Shown: positions 22,104 to 31,211 of the stretch, piece by piece
Layout: each line of letters starts with the position of its first letter
Position numbering within the stretch: the first letter of the stretch is position 1
DNA from: Hamiltosporidium magnivora
Taxonomy: Eukaryota > Microsporidia > Dubosqiidae
Length of the DNA stretch: 33,539 nt
Direction of reading: 5' to 3'
NCBI GenBank assembly: GCA_004325065.1
Contig: PITI01000025.1
Span: 1-33,539, forward strand
Program-made: the position numbers and the translations under genes
The notes under the pieces: model-generated
Databases searched by the model: none
Told to the model about the DNA's origin: nothing
Seen by the model: the letters and a program-made list of their open reading frames with translations, nothing else

Positions 22104-22985
22104 TTATTTAATAAAATCTTCGTTTTGAAAATCACCTACCTCATTTTCACAACAAACTAGCATACTCTCTGCTTCAAAATTATTAAATCCTAAAAAATTA
22201 TTATATTCTGTATTCCAAACTGCTATTTTTCCATTCGAATCCAAAGAATACAAAAACTTTTCACAAAACGACATTTTTAATTGAATAATAGAAGATTCAT
22301 GGAAATATAAAATATGTTCCAAACAATTATTATCTTCCAAACTAGAAAAATATATTTTTCCTGATTCAGAACCAGAATAAACTTTGGTAACAAGCGTGTC
22401 AGATATTACTGAAGTAATATTTTCCGGAAAAGTTAACGTACCTAATAATTGGTTTTCCTTTTTTATATCAATCAAATTTTTTCTTCCAATAAGAGTAACT
22501 GCATACCCAATAAAAAAACAGTCACATTTAATAAAATATGAATGCATATTTTCAACAGAAAATACTTTTTTTTCATTTTCAGAATTATTTCTACAAATTT
22601 TAAATATTTTTAAATATTTATTTCCACTCAATACAATATTATCATTGATCATATAAATATCAGTAAATTGTGAAAAGTCACCTTCTAACATCTTTTCTCC
22701 ATCCAAATATTCTACAGAATTATCTTTTAAAACACAAATTTTATCATTAAAAAATGTATAATTTTTAAATTCTTCTAAATAAACAATCGATTTTATTTCT
22801 TTGTATGGAGAAATCTGAAAAAATATAAAATTTTTTCGATAAAAACTTACAAAAAATACAGGAACACCATTAAAACTTTTAATTGCTTGTTTACCACAAT
22901 GTAATATAACAGTCTTTGTATGTGGAAGCGTAAGCTCCTGCTTAAGTTTTGAAACACAAAATACCGTTGACGTAAAATTTTCCAT
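22104..22985 (-). CDS. WD40-repeat protein (Ipi3/WDR18-like suspected)
   Basis: A 293-residue protein with propeller-type repeats. The clearest are residues 202-217 (VYSGSESGKIYFSSL) and 244-260 (FLYSLDSNGKIAVWNTE), the latter with a near-canonical W-N ending. HESSIIQLKMS (229-239) matches the loop plus strand between two blades. Earlier blades are degenerate: FFQIS, VEYLDG and YLKIFKI mark strand ends about 35-40 residues apart. At 293 residues there is room for about six or seven short blades and no other domain. The pattern of a small propeller with a 'GSESGKIY' blade is reminiscent of Ipi3/WDR18, which acts in 60S pre-rRNA processing with Rix1, but many WD40 proteins would fit. It has no signal peptide or membrane segment. 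CCC lies 5 nt before the start codon on the minus strand. Confidence 0.75.
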   Translation of the reverse strand: MENFTSTVFCVSKLKQELTLPHTKTVILHCGKQAIKSFNGVPVFFVSFYRKNFIFFQISPYKEIKSIVYLEEFKNYTFFNDKICVLKDNSVEYLDGEKMLEGDFSQFTDIYMINDNIVLSGNKYLKIFKICRNNSENEKKVFSVENMHSYFIKCDCFFIGYAVTLIGRKNLIDIKKENQLLGTLTFPENITSVISDTLVTKVYSGSESGKIYFSSLEDNNCLEHILYFHESSIIQLKMSFCEKFLYSLDSNGKIAVWNTEYNNFLGFNNFEAESMLVCCENEVGDFQNEDFIK

Positions 22986-23888
22986 ATAAAGGGTTTTTTT
23001 AATACTTTTGTAATAAAAACACGGCTTATATATGTTATAGAATTCTTAGTATTAAATCCTTATTATATATTTAACATAATACTGGATTAAAATATTTTAT
23101 TTATTTCATAGAATACTTGATTAAAATCAGTTTCAATCATTTTTATTATACATATTTATTCTAAAATCTTTCTTTTCTAAATCTTACAAAACATTGTTTG
23201 TAGTTTTTTTAATATTAAGAAATTTTTCCAATAAAATCACTTCGTAATCTATTTATTATATTTAAACTGGTTTTTATTAGTACCGAGCGGTATTTTTCAG
23301 AAATTTATTTCTGATTAATTTGGTATTTATTGAAACATATAATTTTTTACAAAAACAACATTAATTTAATTTTAAACTTGAAATTATAAGTTATTTGACT
23401 AATATTTATAAAAATTAGACTAAAAAATTAAATATGTATTCCAAACAAAAATTCTATTATTTTTAAACAATTAAAATATTTGATTCTGGTTTTACATTAT
23501 TTAAAAATCTAATTTATTTAATATAAGATTTGATTAATTCTGCTTTTCTTCCCTCTTTTTTCTATCATTTGCATTTAAATTCAATGTATTTTTATATTCA
23601 AATTCTGTTTTATATTTTGATTTGATACTCACTTTCATACAATTAAAGATTCAGTAATCCTAGTGTCTATTTAATAACAGGTATGTACCATATCAATGTG
23701 TCTATTGTTTGTCTATGCATTTTGTTTATTTTACTTGTTATATCAAATTTGTGTATACCGTTTTCCCCAGTCTACATCTTTATTCAGTCTTGAGTTTATA
23801 TTCTTTATCAGCAAAAAAAATAATATTTTAATGTTCTTTAATACAAGCTAGTTCTAATATTATTTAAACATATTATTTAAAATTTTAC
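22986..23888. other. Intergenic region upstream of the WD40 gene
   Basis: AT-rich with no supported gene or RNA. The CCC motif of the WD40 gene is at its left end. Confidence 0.5.
22991..22993 (-). promoter_or_regulatory. CCC-like start-proximal motif
   Basis: On the minus strand the order is an A-run, CCC, TTTAT, then ATG. The spacing of 5 nt fits the microsporidian CCC-like signal. Confidence 0.6.
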
Positions 23889-24466
23889 TTTATTTAAAAG
23901 TATCACATCTTTTTGAAATATTGCCAAGTGTTATATTTGTTTTCATGATATTAACGCAGTTCTAGGTTTAACATAAATAACAGCTAACCCAACACTCCAT
24001 CAGTACCCCGATACCTACATCCCAAATACTTTCATCGCCAGGTGTGTAGAACCTAATTACTAGGTGAGGCAGTAGCCCGGTATTCGTTAATGTCCGTTGC
24101 ATGGAGTGTGATCGAAGGCCGGAATTAATCCTGGGCTCCCTTAAGACTATGCAGCATTCCCACCTACTTTACCCTTTTTGAACCTAATAAAATTCTAGCT
24201 AAGATATATTTCAAAGATTTACATGGGGCCCACCTAGACAGTGCAATTTCATACAAATAAGTATAACTTGCTACTTAGCTTTCCCGCTTTTAATGGAGTT
24301 TATTTTTATATCTCACGGGCGCCAAGTCTTCTAACTCGAGTGAGCAAAGCTAGGTTTCAATGCTTTTACATACAAATTACCTACATGTTCAACTGCGGTC
24401 TGCAATCTGGTTACATAAAAAACTACAAATAAATTTGTGGAAAAAGTTTTGCGATTTCGTAGACCT
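23889..24466 (-). repeat. ~580-bp GC-richer non-coding repeat, copy 2 (inverted)
   Basis: The reverse complement aligns end to end with 12255-12834, with almost the same total length. Both ends are recognisable: the right end has AACCAGATTGCAGACCG-family sequence followed by TTTCGTAGACCT, and the left end has ATATCATGAAAACAAATATA followed by an AAAAAGATG-type block and ACTTTTAAATAAA. The short open frames inside (24241-24432, 24360-24542) are not shared with copy 1. Copy 3 of the short dispersed repeat starts about 40 bp beyond its right edge, so the two may form one composite element. Confidence 0.75.
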
Positions 24467-24503
24467 CTCTTCCTCATACAAACACTCAAAGAAAAACCGA
24501 AAA

Positions 24504-24612
24504 TGTGATGTGATTTTATTCCACGAAAAATCTAAACAATGATCTCACACCAGTTTCACGCACTCATCGCCAAGCAGAAAGTTTTTTATGGGGTTATCTT
24601 CTCTCCACCAAA
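24504..24612 (+). repeat. Short dispersed repeat, copy 3
   Basis: Contains GTGATTTTATTCCACGAAAA, TTTCACGCACTCATCGCCAA and a tail ending TTCTCTCCACCAAATT. It aligns best with copy 2 at 21866-21990. It lies beside the inverted ~580-bp element and upstream of the Tfb1 gene. Confidence 0.5.
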
Positions 24613-24806
24613 TTATAAGAAATAAGAAAGTAAAAAGTATAAATATTAGAAAATTTTTTTGCTTCGCCAAGATTTACTGATGTAGTAATCTATTAAATTC
24701 TAAATTTATGAAAGAATAGAAAAATATTAGTTTGTAAATGTAAAAAAATATTTTTTTATATAAGCACAGATAAATTATTTTAAAATTTTTGTTTTAAAAA
24801 ATTATA

Positions 24807-24812
24807 CCACCC
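24807..24812 (+). promoter_or_regulatory. CCACCC directly abutting the start codon
   Basis: CCACCC directly precedes the ATG at 24813 after more than 30 bases of nearly pure A/T. It is a strong CCC-like start signal and implies a very short 5' leader. Confidence 0.6.
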
Positions 24813-25805
24813 ATGCACGTTTCAGTACCAATATTTATTGAAAACGAGCAATCTTCTATATCATTTACATCTACATTTCTTATATTTGAGCCACAAAACA
24901 TAAAAATAAGTTTTACTTCAATAAAATCTCTTCATACCAAAGACAGTACAGATTTTTACTGTTTAAAAATATCTTCTGACGAGTCTTATACACTAAAATT
25001 TACAAATTTACACATCCGAGACTTTTTTAAAAATTTAATAATGATGAACGTAATAAATGAAAAAAAGATAAAAAGTGATATTTTAAAAAGTGGGTGTAAA
25101 GGGGAATATGAAATTGTGAGTAAGTATTTTGGAGAAGACACGTATTGGCAGATGCGTGGGAAGATGGTAAACGAGTATTTACAAAATTATAAGAGTGAAA
25201 ATAATGTGGGTAGTGTTGTGAGTATGTTGGCTGATAATGAAATATTGTATAGTTGTTATGTCAAGATGAATGTAACATTGAACCAATTTAATAATATTTA
25301 CAAGCAGTCGTATTTTTTTGATGTGCGGAACGATAAAAACAGTGTAGACAGAATTATTTCAGAAATTTTAGCGCAAAACGAGATGAATTTTAGTAGCAGA
25401 TTGAATAGTAAAAGTGTTATGGAAATAGGTGATGTACATGAGTTAGTTGTAGAAGAAAAGAATCTGGAAGAAAAAATTGTTGATTTTGAACCGATATATC
25501 CGTTTAATGACGAATCTACTTCGATAGAAAATCAAATTTCTAACGAATTTTCATTTCCAAAAACAGTAAATTTAAAATGTAATTTAAATTTAAAAATTGA
25601 TGAAGATAAACCCAAAGTGTCTTTAGATAGTAAAGAACATAAAGAATTGATAGAAATGTGTCGTGTTGCTTTTTTCTGGGGAGAAAATCAAGAAATAAGA
25701 TCTAAAATCATTGAAATAAGTGATGAATTTATAAAAAGAGTTAAAGAAAAATACGGAACAGAAAAATATTTTGTATCTTTGATCCCAAAAAATTATTTGA
25801 ACTGA
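24813..25805 (+). CDS. TFIIH core subunit Tfb1 (p62/GTF2H1), reduced
   Basis: A 330-residue protein. Residues 1-80 form a PH-like domain ending in the helix HIRDFFKNLIMM. Two BSD-type helical blocks follow: EIVSKYFGEDTYWQMR (100-115), which keeps the F-W spacing of BSD1, and VTLNQFNNIYKQSYFFDVR (154-172), which matches the p62 block ending FFQSHYFHRDR. The C-terminal helices (EHKELIEMCRVAFFWG, 275-290, then IRSKIIEISDEFIKRVKEKYG) match the p62 tail around its HFW motif. In TFIIH, Tfb1 links the XPB/XPD core, binds activators through the PH domain and serves transcription and nucleotide-excision repair. Yeast Tfb1 is about 640 residues and human p62 about 550, so this is a strongly shortened version that has lost linkers rather than domains. 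The stop is followed closely by AATAAA. Confidence 0.82.
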   Translation: MHVSVPIFIENEQSSISFTSTFLIFEPQNIKISFTSIKSLHTKDSTDFYCLKISSDESYTLKFTNLHIRDFFKNLIMMNVINEKKIKSDILKSGCKGEYEIVSKYFGEDTYWQMRGKMVNEYLQNYKSENNVGSVVSMLADNEILYSCYVKMNVTLNQFNNIYKQSYFFDVRNDKNSVDRIISEILAQNEMNFSSRLNSKSVMEIGDVHELVVEEKNLEEKIVDFEPIYPFNDESTSIENQISNEFSFPKTVNLKCNLNLKIDEDKPKVSLDSKEHKELIEMCRVAFFWGENQEIRSKIIEISDEFIKRVKEKYGTEKYFVSLIPKNYLN

Positions 25806-26923
25806 AACAATAAATATGAATGGATCTTTAAGTCATTTATTTAATTTTAATTCTAGTTATTTTAAGGTAAAGCTTTTTGCAATAAAAAAAATTAAAATAT
25901 ATATTTAAACGATAGAATCTCCTAAGATTTTATTTTGAAGTCTCTTTTCACAATTAAAAATCAAACCTCAAATGTAACAAGAGGCGCTTTAATAGAACTA
26001 AACTTACTTATCAATAAAAAAAATAAAATTAGAAAACTAAATTTTTGTTTAAATATTATACAATAAAAAAAATTGAGTTTGATTGTTTTAGAGAGCTTAA
26101 AATTTTGAATATTAAACTCGGAAATAAGCTCGTATATTACTATACAAAACAGAGAGCTATTACTAAAATCAGAAATTAAATTTTATAATTAGTTACACCT
26201 GGATAATTATATTTGTTAACTAAATTGAATACTATTAAAATATCTGAAATGACTAAATAGAAAACTAAAAATAATAAGATTATTCTCGTGTTTTTTCCTT
26301 AAATAAACATAAATAAAAGTCTTTTAACGAATGGTGGATGGTGGATCGAATTTTTAAAAATTCTTATAAATAAGTTACTATTAATGAATTTCTTATAAAT
26401 AAGTTAAATTATTACTAATTTAATGGCATAATAAAATATACTTTCAAAATTCAAAAGGATTGATCAAATATACATTGGGAATAGGAAAATTATATGATGA
26501 TGTTCATTAAAGTCTAAATTTCTTAAATAATCTTTTGAAGTGTTTTAATTGAAAAAATTGATTGGGAATCACTTTGTTGCTGATAATTTCAGGTTTTTAT
26601 ATTTATCTTAAAAACCTGATTATCTATTTATTATTATTTAGAATATATTTGCAAAATATTAAATTTATTTCTAGAAAGCTCAATTACAGCAGATAGCAAA
26701 GATATTCGAAAGAAATAGTAAAAATAAATTGAATTAAATATATTCAATACCATCAAACAAGTAAGGAGGTATTATGTGAACTAATTTTTTTAAGAGTATG
26801 AGTAACCCGATGTAAAAATAGACTTACACAAAATCCTACACCTATTCTGCACAAATACCTATAAAAATTTGATACGAAGTTTTAATATCGATTTTGAAAA
26901 TATTGGAAGCAAAGTTTCATAAC

Positions 26924-27055
26924 ACAAAAATGTCTGCGGAAAAAGACCTCAGAATGCTTTATAGAAGGCGATTAAAGACAAAGGCATAGAATAGGGAAAG
27001 ATCGTTGGGCCGTTGGGGATCTTCAAAAGCTTTGGCCTCAGTTAGTAGTATTTAA
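26924..27055 (+). pseudogene. Coding-like relic with internal stop
   Basis: A plus-strand frame reads through one TAG (26987-26989) with a basic first half (LRMLYRRRLKTKA) and a second half RSLGRWGSSKALASVSSI, ending at TAA. Its G+C and amino-acid range differ sharply from the flanking A/T. It may be the last recognisable scrap of a decayed gene or mobile-element protein. I cannot assign a family. Confidence 0.2.
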
Positions 27056-27498
27056 AGCAAAGTTATAAATTATAGACAATTAATCCAATAAAAAAAAAGA
27101 AAAATGATTTTACTAGATACAAAGGTTATACGTTATATGATTAAATATATTATTCAAAAGCAAATTTATACACCTTTTTTTATTTTTCTTAAATATTATT
27201 TGCAAGTAAAAAAAAGAAAATCTTATATTATCTAATAATTGTGTTTACATCCCGAGAATATCTTTTTGTATAAACTTTATAATTAAGCTATGTAAGATTA
27301 AAAAATTAATGAATTAATAAATTATTAGAAAACTTTTTAATAAAGAAAAAGTAAAAACTAAAAAAGTATTTAATCTTTATCATCAGATTAAAAAAAAACC
27401 GCACACTTTTACATTAATTATCAATCTATATTTCTTATCATCGATTAAAAAAATAATTTACTTCATTAATTTATATTAAATTAATTGGAAAAATACAA

Positions 27499-27501
27499 GG
27501 G
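27499..27501 (+). promoter_or_regulatory. GGG upstream of the first tandem LRR gene
   Basis: AAGGGTAGA precedes the ATG at 27506. GGG-like variants of the start-proximal motif have been described in microsporidia, but this single instance is weak. Confidence 0.3.
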
Positions 27502-27505
27502 TAGA

Positions 27506-29842
27506 ATGAGAGAAGGTAATCAAATCGTAACCAATAGAAATTTGAATCTAAATTCTTTGTTATTTGTTTTATTAATTACTCTCAAAGTAATATTTCCGCA
27601 GAAAACAATCGCTATACACTTCTATAGATCTGTCGAAAGAAAAATACAGCGAGACAGCTTAAATAATTATATTTATTCCGAAGTTTTGTCTCAATCCACA
27701 TTAGAAAAACGTGATATTTCTCTTTTCGATATTAAGAATAAGATTTCGCAGATATTTATAATAGATATAAATATTTTTCCATTAAAATTTTTGAATGAAG
27801 ATGAAATACCAGAAAACCAACAATATAATATTTATATAAATAATAATTTATTAAATTATGATGATTTTGTATATTTCTATAATATAGTAATGAGTTTTCC
27901 GTATTTGATCGAGAATATTAATGAATGCAAATATCTTAAAATTTTTAGAATAATAGATATTTTTAAGTTTAAAAATGATAAGTTATTTATAGATTTTATT
28001 CGGTATATGCTTGCTTCTGTTGTATTTAATCTAGTAGATCTAGAAAAATGGAACGTATTGTTAAAAACAAAAAACGTCTATTTAGTTAATGATGCTATTT
28101 CTAAAAAAGTCATTTTAGAATTTTTTAGATTGTATTTTATTGACAATAGAACATCGAATAAGATAAGAGACATTTCTCGTATATTAGAATCAATAAAATT
28201 GTATAAATTTGTGATTATAAACACAAAAGAGGATTTCCTATATATTTATAATGATATTTTACAAGAAATATTAAAAATACACAAAAATATAAAAAGTTTT
28301 CAAAAAATATTTAATACAATTTTTAAGATTCATATCTTTAAACGTTTGTTGCTATTTAAGATAAATTACAACTGTAAGTATAATTGTTTATTGGATTTAT
28401 GTCTGTTTAAAAATTGTGATGAAATTTTTTTATTAGAGTGTTTAAATACCGAAATTTTAATCCAAAAAATATATGAATTTAGGAAATTCATACGTTTAAA
28501 AAAATTGAGTATTATTGGTTCGAAATTTACTATTAAAGATGAAATTTCATGGTTTGAAACACTAAATGTCGAAAAATTCTATTATGTTGTATCAAAATAT
28601 AATTCAGTAACTAAATTTTCAAAATTTGGCCCAGAATCACCATTGTGTAATATTTTTTATAAATTCAAAGAACAAATATACAATAAAGAAAACGAATCAA
28701 ATATTTATTATCGAGATAGTGATTGTCCGTGTTATGACCAAAACACAAGAATTGATCTAAAATGTCATCAAGAAAAAAGTAAAATAGAAAGGTTGATAAA
28801 TATAAAATTTCCGTTTCAGGAATTTGTTTATATGGAAGTGACAAATTCATTTATAAAATTTTCTTTTTATTTAATGAATTATAAAGAGTTTCAAAATATA
28901 ACGATAGAGTTTTCAGATACGAATCTTAAAGATTTTAACTTAAAAAAATCAGAAATTTTGAATAATAGAGAAATTTATACCAATATAGAAATTTTAACTA
29001 ATATAGTAACCATGCGCATATACAATTCCATACTAAATGATATTTTTTTGTCTAAAGTACTATTGTTTCCTTCTTTAAAAAGACTATTTATTTCCAAATC
29101 TGAAATTATTTTTTCTAATGAAAAAGTTGAGTTTGATAGAAATTATAAAATAGAAAGCTTTTGTTGTAACGAATCGCGTGTAAATAATAAAAAATGCGTA
29201 TTTGATTTTATTTATAAATTGGATGCTTTAAAAGAATTCGAAATAAGTTGTTACACACAAATTACAAATATTTTTGAACCAAAATTTTATGATGAAAATC
29301 TAATTATGATCAATGTAACCAATTTAAAATATTCAGTTAAATATTATAATAATGATTACACACCATTTTATTCTATTTTTCCAAATCTTTTACACTTTGA
29401 TTTCAGTTTCGAATGTCCTGAAGGTACACTGTATAATATATTTTTTAAAAAAAATTTTGTTTATCTTAGATCATTAACCTTTAACGATATTACTGTAGGT
29501 ATAAAAGATGCAAATGCACTAAAAGATTTGAGGAATCTTACTCTTCTGTATTTCAATGAAAATTGCAAATTTACAGAAATATCATTCTGTAATCTTTTTG
29601 ATTCAAATAATTCATATTTATTAGAAGAATTAAGATTTCCTAATATGGAATATACATATTGTGATTTACAATTTCTTATGAGGCTTAAATTTCTTAAAAA
29701 AATATACGTTCATGGCTTTATAAACAAGAATAATATTATATTTTTACTCAAAGTCTTTTCTTCTGGTGTAAAAATTACTATAAAAAATGTATTTCAGTTT
29801 AAGAATCAAATTGTTGAAGGATTTGGTTTAGCCGCGATTTAA
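27506..29842 (+). CDS. Secreted BTB/Skp1-like plus leucine-rich-repeat protein, tandem paralogue 1
   Basis: A 778-residue protein from the ATG at 27506. A longer reading from a TTG at 27485 is wrong: from 27506 both paralogues begin MRE and align without gaps for about 170 residues. Residues ~15-32 are a hydrophobic signal segment (LLFVLLITLKVIF, then PQ), followed by KTIAIHFY. Residues ~107-172 (IYINNNLLNYDDFVYFYNI, then ECKYLKIFRIIDIFKF and a further helix) follow the strand-helix-helix order of a BTB/Skp1 fold's second half. A helical middle region follows, then degenerate LRRs from ~330 to the end (LKKLSIIGSKF, LKRLFISKSEI, LLHFDFSFECPEG, LRSLTFNDI, LTLLYFNENCKF, LEELRFPNMEY, LKKIYVHGF). 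Several Cys occur, including CPCYD, which fits an extracellular protein. Function is unknown; a host-directed or surface role is inference. Confidence 0.88.
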   Translation: MREGNQIVTNRNLNLNSLLFVLLITLKVIFPQKTIAIHFYRSVERKIQRDSLNNYIYSEVLSQSTLEKRDISLFDIKNKISQIFIIDINIFPLKFLNEDEIPENQQYNIYINNNLLNYDDFVYFYNIVMSFPYLIENINECKYLKIFRIIDIFKFKNDKLFIDFIRYMLASVVFNLVDLEKWNVLLKTKNVYLVNDAISKKVILEFFRLYFIDNRTSNKIRDISRILESIKLYKFVIINTKEDFLYIYNDILQEILKIHKNIKSFQKIFNTIFKIHIFKRLLLFKINYNCKYNCLLDLCLFKNCDEIFLLECLNTEILIQKIYEFRKFIRLKKLSIIGSKFTIKDEISWFETLNVEKFYYVVSKYNSVTKFSKFGPESPLCNIFYKFKEQIYNKENESNIYYRDSDCPCYDQNTRIDLKCHQEKSKIERLINIKFPFQEFVYMEVTNSFIKFSFYLMNYKEFQNITIEFSDTNLKDFNLKKSEILNNREIYTNIEILTNIVTMRIYNSILNDIFLSKVLLFPSLKRLFISKSEIIFSNEKVEFDRNYKIESFCCNESRVNNKKCVFDFIYKLDALKEFEISCYTQITNIFEPKFYDENLIMINVTNLKYSVKYYNNDYTPFYSIFPNLLHFDFSFECPEGTLYNIFFKKNFVYLRSLTFNDITVGIKDANALKDLRNLTLLYFNENCKFTEISFCNLFDSNNSYLLEELRFPNMEYTYCDLQFLMRLKFLKKIYVHGFINKNNIIFLLKVFSSGVKITIKNVFQFKNQIVEGFGLAAI

Positions 29843-31211
29843 TACCGGTATTTTTTATTAAAACATATTTTTTGCTGTTTCTCCACAGTTTAAAAATTTC
29901 TAGGGTGTTTTCGGTATAGTTTTCCAAACAATCAAAAAGTCTTATGATAGACGATATAAAATTCCATAAACCCAAACCTTAATATTTGTATAATCTAGGT
30001 AATAATCCTTTATTTTATAACCTAAACGATAAGTTAAATAGAAATATAAAGATTTACTGGATGACAAGTTATATACCTAAATAATAGAGATATTTATTTT
30101 GTCTGTAGTACTTAAAAAGTGATTTTAAATTATTTCTTTATACAAAAATGAGAATACGATTAAACAAACTCGAATAAATATTGGGACATTTAAAAGTGTA
30201 ACACGAGGGAAAATGTTTAAAGTACCTCTAACTCCAACTAAAAATACATTTCAAGTGGAAAAATGATTGTTTTAAGAAATTAGCGAAAATTTTGACTAAC
30301 AATGCAAATATCCTAAGCCCAATCAGAGCTTTTATAATATATAGAAACGAAATAAAATACAAAAAACGAGCAAATAATACCTTCAAATAATTCGAATATA
30401 TTCGGTTCTAACTAGAACAAAAAATAACCGGTTTTAAACATATTTAAATTTATGAATGTTTAAATTATCGCCCGTTTAATAAGCCAAACATGTATTCATA
30501 TCCAGCTTATGAAATATAATATATATTTATAAATATATGCTAGTATAGCAAAATATATTAGATTCAAACACTAAATATAAAGCAAATTCATCTAATATTG
30601 ATCAGAAAAGGAATACAGTCACGGCGAAAGAATAATTAAATTAATCCAAATAATATTGAATTACATTAAACAGTTCATGATAGAAAACAAAAAGGGAGCC
30701 TAACTTAAAACTCTTTGAAGTATACGAAATTTAAATCACGAACCACCTATAAATGATATCTCATGGCTAATATTAATATGTAAACTAAAATGTAGCTATG
30801 ATACAACATATTAATCGTAAGAAATAAAACATATTGAAGATGAATATGGCCTAGCTTATTTCAAGATCGAAATATTCCCTCCAAATATCACTATATGATT
30901 TTAATTAATCAAATATTTATTTTTTTCATTAAAATTATAAATTAATTTTTGTCTATAGCAGCAAAAAACTATAGATGAAACCTTGAATATATACGAAATA
31001 TGAGAGATTGTCTATAAAAGTCTCCTTCTTCTATTTAGTTCTAGACTTGTTATATATAATTAATTGTTTTTGAATTTTAATATAATATTTTTGTTTGTGT
31101 TTCAATAAAGATGGTTAAAAGAACATCTTTCGTTCTTAATTGATTCGATTTCGTTCTTTTAATATATATTTTTAATACTTAATAATTTTTATTGGTGAAA
31201 TTCGAGATTTA
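29843..31211. other. Intergenic region between the two tandem LRR paralogues
   Basis: AT-rich and A-skewed, with stops in all frames. No relic of a third paralogue is recognisable. The only structure noted is the inverted repeat about 50-95 bp before the second gene. Confidence 0.5.
31117..31160. other. Inverted repeat 5' of the second tandem LRR gene
   Basis: AAAAGAAC (31117-31124) can pair with GTTCTTTT (31153-31160, 8 bp) or with the nearer GTTCTT (31132-31137). TCGTTCTT occurs twice, 21 bp apart. It lies about 50 bp before the ATG and could be a regulatory site, but the copies are short enough to be chance in this composition. Confidence 0.25.

Larger units (their letters stand above)
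25806..27505. other. Intergenic region between Tfb1 and the first tandem LRR gene
   Basis: AT-rich, A-skewed on the given strand. No intact gene is seen. It holds a short direct repeat (AATTTCTTATAAATAAGTTA, with a near copy starting about 28 bp earlier) near 26365-26414 and a coding-like relic at 26924-27055. Confidence 0.5.

Noticed and set aside
22384..22656. Plus-strand 90-codon frame
   Set aside because: Antisense shadow of the WD40 gene.
12255..24466. The two ~580-bp elements as ribosomal RNA or as LTRs of one retrotransposon
   Set aside because: No conserved rRNA landmarks were recognised, and the copies are in opposite orientation, which excludes an LTR pair of one element. Solo LTRs remain possible.
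24241..24542. Two overlapping plus-strand frames of about 60 codons
   Set aside because: They fall in the ~580-bp repeat and are not preserved in its other copy, which has indels and stops in these frames.
26331..26414. Short direct repeats (TGGTGGA doublet and TTCTTATAAATAAGTTA pair)
   Set aside because: Too short and too few copies to separate from chance or simple slippage.
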